Shown: positions 23,416-28,218 of the stretch, piece by piece
How the letters are laid out: each line of letters starts with the position of its first letter
How positions within the stretch are numbered: the first letter of the stretch is position 1
Source: an uncultured bacterium
GTDB lineage: Bacteria > Bacteroidota > Bacteroidia > Bacteroidales > Muribaculaceae
DNA: 28,218 nt
Assembly: GCA_946184715.1 (NCBI GenBank)
Contig: CAMHGU010000005.1
Span: forward strand, 1 to 28,218
Reading direction: 5' to 3'
The notes under the pieces: generated by a model
The model's database searches: none
Told to the model about the DNA's origin: nothing
The model's input: the letters and a program-made list of their open reading frames with translations, nothing else
Program-made: the position numbers and the translations under genes

Positions 23416-24885
23416 ATGGAGAAGAGATTTCACATCGATGAGGAGGCCGACCGCTGTCTGCTTTGCGCCTCGGCGCCATGCCGCGAGGCGTGCAAGAACG
23501 GCGACCCGGCCCGAATGCTGCGCGCTGTGCGCTTCGGCAACCAGTCGCTGGCCAAGCGCTGGGTGGCCGACTGCGATGCGGCCGACCTTGCCGCCGCTGA
23601 GCAGGCGTGTATCCACTACGACCGTCCTATCCGCATCGCCGAGCTTGCGGCCCGGCTGCCCGAGCCGCCGGCTATCGACGAGGCCGCGTTGCCCGACCTG
23701 GGTATCGACTTCTGCGGTATCCACTGCGAGAACCCCTTCTTCCTTGCCTCTTCGGCCGTGTGCACCAACTATGAGATGGTGGCGCGCGCCTTTGATATGG
23801 GCTGGGCCGGCGTGTTCTACAAGACGATATGCTTGGGCGAAATCAACGAGGTGTCGCCGCGCTTCGATGCCGTGGGGCTCAACGCTACCGGCGACTTCTA
23901 CGGCTTCCGCAATATGGAGCAGCTGTCGGAAAACAGCGTCGATGTGGATTTCGACATTCTGAGCCGCCTCAAGCGCGACTATCCGTCGAAGATTGTTGTG
24001 GCTTCGATTATGGGACAGACCGAGGAGGAGTGGATTGAGCTGGCAAAGATGGTAGAGAAGGCAGGTGTCGATGCTGTGGAGCTTAACTTCTCGTGCCCGC
24101 AGATGCGCTTGGTGGGTATGGGCAGCGACGTGGGCCAAAACCCTGAGTTGGTGCTGTTTTTTACCCATCACGTGAAGCACAATGTGAGTATTCCCGTCAT
24201 TCCGAAGATGACCCCCAATATCACCCGCATCAACGACCCGGCGATGGCGGCTTTCTACGGGGGTGCCGATGCTATCTCGGCCATCAACACCATCAAGAGT
24301 GTGACGATGAACGAGCGTGGCGCCGTGGGCGATAAGAAGACGATATCGGGCTATTCGGGGCGCGCGGTGAAGCCCATCGCCTTGCGCCATATCCTCGATA
24401 TGGCTCGCAACCGGCATATGAAAGATATAGAGCTGAGCGGCATAGGCGGCATAGAGACGTGGAGCGACGCTCTCGACTTTATCCGCTTGGGCTGCCGCAA
24501 CGTGCAGGTGTGCACTGCCGTGATGCAGTTCGGCTACCGCCTGATCGACGACCTGACGCTCGGCTTGCGCCATTATATGGCCTCGCGCGGCATCAGCCGC
24601 CTCGATGAGCTGGTGGGCGAGGAGGTGCCACGCTTCGTAAGGGCAGGCGACCTCGACCGCGACACAGTGGTGTATCCGGTAATCGACCGCGAGAAGTGCA
24701 TAGGCTGCGGCCGCTGCCACATCTCGTGTGCCGATGGCGGTCACCAGGCTATAGAGTTCGACTTGGCTACTCGCACGCCTCGCATCAACGGCCACAAGTG
24801 TGTGGGCTGCCACCTCTGCCGCCTCGTGTGCCCCTCGGGCGCCATCAGCCAGGCCCGTCGCGTCAAGAAGAAAGCCAAGGCATGA
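23416..24885 (+). CDS. preA: Dihydropyrimidine dehydrogenase PreA-type subunit with N-terminal Cys-rich extension
   Basis: From ATG 23416 the protein has 489 residues. Residues 10-40 carry C14xxC17xxxxC22xxxC26 (CLLCASAPCREAC), the iron-sulphur pattern normally at the N-terminus of PreT or of eukaryotic DPD. A dihydroorotate-dehydrogenase-like FMN barrel follows (about 90-400). It contains ELNFSCPQMRLVGMG with the Cys equivalent to the catalytic Cys671 of mammalian DPD. The C-terminus has two 4Fe-4S motifs (CIGCGRCHISC and CVGCHLCRLVC). PreA of E. coli is about 411 residues and needs PreT for NADH; no preT is adjacent. It should reduce uracil or thymine, with its electron donor unknown. It overlaps the next gene by four bases. 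Confidence 0.85.
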   Translation: MEKRFHIDEEADRCLLCASAPCREACKNGDPARMLRAVRFGNQSLAKRWVADCDAADLAAAEQACIHYDRPIRIAELAARLPEPPAIDEAALPDLGIDFCGIHCENPFFLASSAVCTNYEMVARAFDMGWAGVFYKTICLGEINEVSPRFDAVGLNATGDFYGFRNMEQLSENSVDVDFDILSRLKRDYPSKIVVASIMGQTEEEWIELAKMVEKAGVDAVELNFSCPQMRLVGMGSDVGQNPELVLFFTHHVKHNVSIPVIPKMTPNITRINDPAMAAFYGGADAISAINTIKSVTMNERGAVGDKKTISGYSGRAVKPIALRHILDMARNRHMKDIELSGIGGIETWSDALDFIRLGCRNVQVCTAVMQFGYRLIDDLTLGLRHYMASRGISRLDELVGEEVPRFVRAGDLDRDTVVYPVIDREKCIGCGRCHISCADGGHQAIEFDLATRTPRINGHKCVGCHLCRLVCPSGAISQARRVKKKAKA

Positions 24886-25646
24886 CATCGAGCACTGGTT
24901 ATTTAGATACAGCCAATCTGAAGAGCTATGCTAAGCCCGCGCTTCGCATAGCTCTCTTGGCGGTGGCAATGGTGTGGGCTGCCGTGGCCTTCGCGTCAGG
25001 CAGCGGCACGGGCTGGGTGGCCGGAACGGTGGTGACCGAGGCCGAGATGGCCACGCTTCGCGCCGACAGCTGCTTCATTCCTCTCGCTATCGACGCAGCC
25101 ACCGCGGCGCGAATGCAGGGCAAATCGTACCGCGCCAATCCTCACATCAAGCTCACCGACCTGCGCTATGTGCGGGTGCTGCACTACGGCTTCGACGGCA
25201 AGGTGCATCGCGGCGAACTCGTGTGCAACCGCCGCATCGCCTCCGATCTCTGCGCCGTGATGCGAGAGCTCTACGAGGCGCGCTATGAGATAGAGCGGAT
25301 GGTGCTTATCGACGAGTATGATGCCGACGACGACGCCTCGATGAGCGCCAACAACACCTCGTGTTTCTGCTATCGCAAGACCCCCGGCGGCCGCAAGCTC
25401 TCCAATCATGCTCTCGGCCTCGCCATCGACCTCAACCCGCGCTACAACCCCTTCTGCTGGCGCGACCGTAAAGGCAACCGGCGTGTGCAGCCCGACAACG
25501 GCCGCGACTATGCCGACCGCTCCAAGCGGTTCGCCCACAAAATCGACCGCACCGACACGGCTTACCGCATCTTCATCAAGCACGGCTTCACCTGGGGCGG
25601 CGCGTGGCGCTCCAGCAAAGATTACCAGCATTTCGAGAAGCGCTGA
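24882..25646 (+). CDS. M15-family peptidase (D-Ala-D-Ala carboxypeptidase-like)
   Basis: The 254-residue protein begins inside the preA stop (ATGA). Residues 20-38 are a hydrophobic signal or anchor (ALRIALLAVAMVWAAVAFAS), placing it in the periplasm. The catalytic domain (about 90-254) shows the M15 zinc ligands: NHALGLAIDLN gives His176 and Asp183, and DYQHFEK gives His250. TWGGAWRSSKDYQHFE is typical of M15_4-type peptidases that trim peptidoglycan stem peptides. The last 18 codons, including the stop, are part of the 74-bp direct repeat. The open frame extends further upstream inside preA, but the overlap start is clearly better. Confidence 0.85.
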   Translation: MTSSTGYLDTANLKSYAKPALRIALLAVAMVWAAVAFASGSGTGWVAGTVVTEAEMATLRADSCFIPLAIDAATAARMQGKSYRANPHIKLTDLRYVRVLHYGFDGKVHRGELVCNRRIASDLCAVMRELYEARYEIERMVLIDEYDADDDASMSANNTSCFCYRKTPGGRKLSNHALGLAIDLNPRYNPFCWRDRKGNRRVQPDNGRDYADRSKRFAHKIDRTDTAYRIFIKHGFTWGGAWRSSKDYQHFEKR

Positions 25647-25665
25647 CGCTCCTTACTCGTCGGCG
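25592..25665. repeat. 74-bp direct repeat, left copy
   Basis: It spans the end of the M15 gene and the first bases of the intergenic region. It is identical to 26463-26536 except T25631 versus C26502 (synonymous in the M15 frame). It begins with CTGGGGCGGC and ends CTCGTCGGCG. Confidence 0.9.
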
Positions 25666-26239
25666 ATGACTTCCCATCTGCCTCCTTTTGCTCCTCCGAT
25701 TCTGATTAATTTGCCTTGTTCTCGAGAAAGCCTGATGTAATTCTGTACTGTTGATTGAGAAATGCCCAGAATTGTTGAAAGATCTTTCCTTGAGAGTGAG
25801 GGGTCAGAACTAAGAAGCTTCAACATTCTATCTTGAATTTTCTGATTACTTTTCTGATTACTTTTCTGATTACCTTTCTGATTACTTTTTGATGGTAGGA
25901 AATAGGTTACGGTTGAATAGAGCAAACTAGTTTCAAATGTGACGTCGTTACCTGTCAATTCTTTCCATTTGGCGATTTTGTCAATGCCATAGCCGGCATT
26001 TTCCGACAATCTTGCATAACGGAATAGGTTGATAATCGTCGGGTTTCGCGGCAACGACACGTTGCGCGCTTTCACCTCGTCAATACCAACTATAAATGTG
26101 CCGGGGTTTTGGAACTCAATGCGGTTGCCAAACACTCGGTCTCCCAAACGCTTTTGGGCAGTTCGGACTTCGCTTGTTTGCACTCAAAGTCCTCCCATTC
26201 TATATCGTGCAGTCTCTGAAGTAATTCTTCCTTAGTCAT
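25653..26239 (-). pseudogene. AlbA_2 (Schlafen-type) DNA-binding-domain protein, internally deleted
   Basis: The minus strand from ATG 26239 begins MTKEELLQRLHDIEWEDFE followed by CKQAKSELPKSVWET, the conserved start of AlbA_2-domain proteins. Near 26140 the sequence jumps in another frame to RVFGNRIEFQNPGTF and then SLPRNPTIINLFRYARLSEN, the ATPase-like C-terminal part. About 250-300 internal residues are missing. The C-terminus continues with four NQK-type repeats and a winged helix (KDLSTILGISQSTVQNYIRL). The last residues (ADE and stop) come from the direct repeat shared with hslR. Intact members are roughly 450-500 residues and act as putative regulators or in defence. The gene is A+T-rich relative to its neighbours. 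Confidence 0.75.
25839..25886. repeat. Four tandem 12-bp units inside the AlbA_2 remnant
   Basis: TTTCTGATTACT is repeated four times (third unit ends ACC). On the minus strand it encodes an (S/G)NQK tetrapeptide repeat, a linker seen in Bacteroidota AlbA_2-family proteins, and is prone to slippage in units of four codons. Confidence 0.8.
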
Positions 26240-26258
26240 AATACCAATGTCTTGACTG

Positions 26259-26266
26259 CAAAAGTA
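26259..26266 (-). promoter_or_regulatory. -7 box of the AlbA_2 remnant
   Basis: On the minus strand TACTTTTG is a perfect TAnnTTTG match, 19 bases before the remnant's ATG. No clear TTG is present at the -33 position. The 196 bases between it and the right repeat copy hold no recognisable gene. Confidence 0.5.
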
Positions 26267-26462
26267 ATCAAAAAATCTAACCTTTCGTTACTCGTTAATC
26301 TGTAATCGTAATTCATTTTAGAGATGAGGTCGATTAAAAATTCGATTTGTGAGGTATGCTGCACATTGGCGGCCGTCTTGCTCCTCTCAAGGTACAATAC
26401 AAACAAACTTGCTCTATGCACTTACTTCGTTGGTAGGTTGATGGCAGGCTGGAGTATGATTA

Positions 26463-26536
26463 CTGGGGCGGCGCGTGGCGCTCCAGCAAAGATTACCAGC
26501 ACTTCGAGAAGCGCTGACGCTCCTTACTCGTCGGCG
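26463..26536. repeat. 74-bp direct repeat, right copy
   Basis: This is the second copy of 25592-25665 (73 of 74 identical). It carries a non-functional copy of the last M15 codons, in frame WGGAW to the stop, and the true last codons of hslR (DE and stop, minus strand). Confidence 0.9.
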
Positions 26537-26958
26537 TCGTCCTCGCCGTCGTCGTCGAGGAAGTCGAAGTCGTAGAAGGCGGCATCGGTGAATGCTGCCA
26601 GCTCGCGGCCCTCTTTCTTGGTGGGGCGCCCTTCGCCCTTGCGCCGGTTGATGAAGCCGCTGATGCGTGCCATCTCCAGGATTTCGTACTGTTCGGGCGG
26701 CGTGACGTTGCGCAGCAGGGTGGGCACCAGCTTGGCCCCCACGCGATTGTTCGACAGCCCTACCACCTCGAGCGAGAGCGTGATGGGCGGCTTGCGCACC
26801 TCGATGGTCTCGCCCGCCTTGATGGTGTGGGAGGGTTTGACAGCCACGCCCTTGATGGTGACGCGCCCGTTTTTGCAGGCGTTGGTGGCCAGGGAGCGCG
26901 TCTTAAACACGCGTGTGGCCCAGAGCCATTTATCGATACGTTCCTCTTGTAGTCCCAT
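26524..26958 (-). CDS. hslR: S4-domain RNA-binding protein, Hsp15 family
   Basis: The 144-residue protein has an N-terminal S4 domain (about 5-65: ERIDKWLWATRVFKTRSLAT, then NGRVTIKGVAVKPSHTIKAGE), the Hsp15 pattern. A middle region with RRKGEGRPTKKEGRE is basic, and the tail is acidic (DDDGEDDADE). Hsp15 binds free 50S subunits carrying stalled nascent chains and helps recycle them. In many Bacteroidota this gene lies beside pth; here it is separated from it. It is transcribed with the AlkZ-related gene, whose stop is 7 bases upstream. Its last codons are inside the 74-bp repeat. Confidence 0.88.
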   Translation of the reverse strand: MGLQEERIDKWLWATRVFKTRSLATNACKNGRVTIKGVAVKPSHTIKAGETIEVRKPPITLSLEVVGLSNNRVGAKLVPTLLRNVTPPEQYEILEMARISGFINRRKGEGRPTKKEGRELAAFTDAAFYDFDFLDDDGEDDADE

Positions 26959-26965
26959 TGATGTG

Positions 26966-27616
26966 TTATCCTATTATTCGGTTAATCTGCCGCTCGGTGG
27001 CTTGCGGCAGCTTGGCGGTGAGATATTGCTGAAGCCATTGCCGCGACTCCTCTGGCGAGCAGTCCACGGCCATTCGCTCCGGGCCGAAGAAGGCTTCGGG
27101 GGTGCAGTAGCGCGCCACGCCCCAGCCGTAGCGCTTGCCGAAGCGGTCGAAGGAGTATTCGAAATCAGCGGTGACGAGGCGGCACGACATCTGCAGCCGC
27201 GTGATGGCCGTGTCGAACCCCTCGCGGGGCCGTGCCGCCTTGTCGCGCCCGGTGTAGCCGCACAGCCGCTTCACCTCCTTCGATAGCAGCGATTCGCTAT
27301 GCGCGATGGCGTCGAGTATCAGCTGCTCGGTGGGGCTCAGCGGCAGCGTCGAGCGCCGGTAATTGGCGAAGTGAGGGAAGCACTTCATAGAGATGAAGCA
27401 CGCTTTGTTGAGGTAAAACTTGCCGTAGGCGCAGTCGCCGTCGAGAATCACCGGCCCTTTCCATTCCCACACGCCGAGGCTCTCGCTGTCGTCGGGGAAC
27501 CACAGCGCCGGCGGCGTTATCTCGGCCAGCGAGAAGCCCGGTATCTCGCCTCGGAAGAAGGGCAGAAACCCTTGCTCCTTCACGCGCTCTATTATGTCGT
27601 AGTAATTGCGTATCAT
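26966..27616 (-). CDS. AlkZ-related protein (HTH_42/YcaQ-like)
   Basis: The 216-residue protein shows FFRGEIPGFSLAEITPPALW, WEWKGPVILDGDCAYGKFYL and LSPTEQLILDAIAHSESLLS followed by a KEVKRLCGY winged-helix segment. This combination fits the Bacteroidota group annotated as AlkZ-related, distantly similar to the crosslink glycosylase AlkZ/YcaQ. The catalytic QxD/QxQ motif of true AlkZ is not evident, so DNA-glycosylase activity is doubtful. The family assignment is from memory. The gene lies 7 bases upstream of hslR on the same strand and probably forms an operon with it. Confidence 0.6.
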   Translation of the reverse strand: MIRNYYDIIERVKEQGFLPFFRGEIPGFSLAEITPPALWFPDDSESLGVWEWKGPVILDGDCAYGKFYLNKACFISMKCFPHFANYRRSTLPLSPTEQLILDAIAHSESLLSKEVKRLCGYTGRDKAARPREGFDTAITRLQMSCRLVTADFEYSFDRFGKRYGWGVARYCTPEAFFGPERMAVDCSPEESRQWLQQYLTAKLPQATERQINRIIG

Positions 27617-27648
27617 CGTAAAATGCTCGCGCCTCGATTAGCGCATCA

Positions 27649-27656
27649 CAAATTTA
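27649..27656 (-). promoter_or_regulatory. -7 box of the AlkZ-related/hslR operon
   Basis: On the minus strand TAAATTTG matches TAnnTTTG perfectly, 32 bases before the ATG at 27616. The -33 element is not clear. It is divergent from, and only 9 bases from, the -33 element of the SH3b-gene promoter. Confidence 0.55.
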
Positions 27657-27665
27657 CGGAATAAT

Positions 27666-27696
27666 TTGCATTATTTGGAATAGTGTGCTAAATTTG
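27666..27696 (+). promoter_or_regulatory. Consensus Bacteroidota promoter of the SH3b-domain gene
   Basis: TTG at 27666-27668, a 20-base spacer and TAAATTTG at 27689-27696, 50 bases before the ATG at 27747. Confidence 0.75.
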
Positions 27697-27746
27697 TGGG
27701 TGTGCTTTTTAAACCTCAATTACTTTAACTAAATCATTATTACCCG

Positions 27747-28218
27747 ATGAAACGACTACTGATTATCGCCATCGTGCTTGCCGGCACCGTAGCGGCCCAG
27801 GCCGGCGACCTGAATATGATGGCGTATGTGTACGACACCTCTCCCACCAATCTACGCGAGACCCCCGGCGGCAAGGTCGCCTATGTGCTGCCCACGGAGT
27901 GCCACTATGTGCTGACCTTCGACGAGGTGCGCAACGGCTGGTGGAGCATCTGCTGGGTCAATGAAGTGGAGACCGATGTGGCGCCGCGGCTCTTCGGCTC
28001 TTCGACCGGCCGCTACTGGATTCACTACTCGGTGCTCGGCCTCGAGACCCGCAACTACGGTGGCCGCGCGCTCCCGCTTCGCGCCAAGCCGAGCAAGAGC
28101 GCCAAGGCGGTTACCACGCTCCGCAGCTCGCAGGTGGTGCACCCTATGGATCGCTCCGGCGAGTGGGTGAAGGTGAAGACGCTGAGCGGAAAGGTGGGCT
28201 GGCTGCCCGAGTGGGAGC
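27747..28218 (+). CDS. Secreted SH3b-domain protein (partial, runs off window)
   Basis: The frame from ATG 27747 is open to the window edge (157 codons). Residues 1-20 are a signal peptide (MKRLLIIAIVLAGTVAAQAG). Two SH3b-like units follow: about 27-75, with TSPTNLRETPGGKVAYVLPT and NGWWSICW; and about 105-157, with LPLRAKPSKSAKAVTTLRSS, EWVKVKTLSGKVGWLP. The N-L-R-x-x-P-G-G and G-W-L patterns are typical. Bacterial SH3b domains often bind peptidoglycan or mediate protein contacts in the periplasm. The C-terminal part is not visible, so a catalytic domain could follow. Confidence 0.75.
   Translation, partial: MKRLLIIAIVLAGTVAAQAGDLNMMAYVYDTSPTNLRETPGGKVAYVLPTECHYVLTFDEVRNGWWSICWVNEVETDVAPRLFGSSTGRYWIHYSVLGLETRNYGGRALPLRAKPSKSAKAVTTLRSSQVVHPMDRSGEWVKVKTLSGKVGWLPEWE

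Noticed and set aside
24696..24881. Long in-frame extension of the M15 gene into preA
   Set aside because: The extension is a shadow of the conserved ferredoxin-like region of preA; the ATGA overlap start precedes a clear signal/anchor helix.
25839..25886. CRISPR-like or regulatory tandem repeat
   Set aside because: The 12-bp units are contiguous without spacers and encode the (S/G)NQK linker of the AlbA_2 protein.
26236..26421. 61-codon minus-strand frame upstream of the AlbA_2 remnant
   Set aside because: It overlaps the remnant's -7 box, is not similar to any family I recognise, and probably is chance open sequence.
26434..26517. Second M15-like C-terminus (WGGAW ... DYQHFEKR) as a paralogous gene
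   Set aside because: Similarity is confined to the 74-bp repeat; upstream the frame diverges at once and meets a stop at 26434-26436.

Overview
The window looks like a chromosomal segment of a Bacteroidales bacterium, most likely Muribaculaceae or a close relative. The reasons are: at least six near-perfect Bacteroidota promoters of the form TTG-N19/20-TAnnTTTG; no obvious Shine-Dalgarno sites; GC-rich core genes; and families typical of this order (DUF4836 lipoprotein, DUF6249-like membrane protein, BspA-type leucine-rich repeats with a dockerin-like tail, long-form L25). The genus is an inference; no rRNA is present.

Layout. 1-1.6 kb: the end of an unknown gene, a short-chain dehydrogenase lacking its N-terminal half, then a lower-GC ECF sigma factor translationally coupled to a four-helix membrane protein. 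1.55-2.4 kb: a gene-poor scar with a long imperfect hairpin, the left end of an IS66-family element carrying a truncated tnpB, and simple palindromic and tandem repeats. 2.4-4.2 kb: a second ECF sigma module (DUF6249-like membrane protein, sigma factor, small two-helix protein overlapping the sigma gene). 4.2-6.4 kb: a secreted LRR/dockerin protein and a lipoprotein. 6.4-15.6 kb: core genes, namely DNA polymerase III delta' subunit, an AddB-like nuclease, rplY-pth, a DUF4836 lipoprotein, a sugar nucleotidyltransferase and galE.

15.7-23.3 kb is a lower-GC accessory island. A single-chain Type ISP restriction-modification enzyme (1667 aa, minus strand), followed by a small basic protein of unknown function, is divergent from a HipB-HipA toxin-antitoxin pair. 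The roughly 500-base divergent region has two clear promoters, several palindromes, and a roughly 283-base untranslated leader for the restriction enzyme. That leader carries three copies of a 25-base motif in +,-,+ orientation. The copy that touches the start codon and the most upstream copy could pair alternately with the middle copy. This looks like an RNA switch, or alternatively an invertible or MITE-like element, and is the most unusual signal in the window.

23.4-28.2 kb returns to core-type sequence: a PreA-type dihydropyrimidine dehydrogenase subunit with an added N-terminal Cys-rich region, a coupled M15 peptidase, an hslR-type S4 RNA-binding protein, an AlkZ-related protein, and the start of an SH3b-domain protein. 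Between the M15 peptidase and hslR lies an insertion of about 0.8 kb bounded by a 74-bp direct repeat. The repeat copies both gene ends, and the insert holds an internally deleted AlbA_2-family gene. No tRNA, rRNA or CRISPR array was seen.
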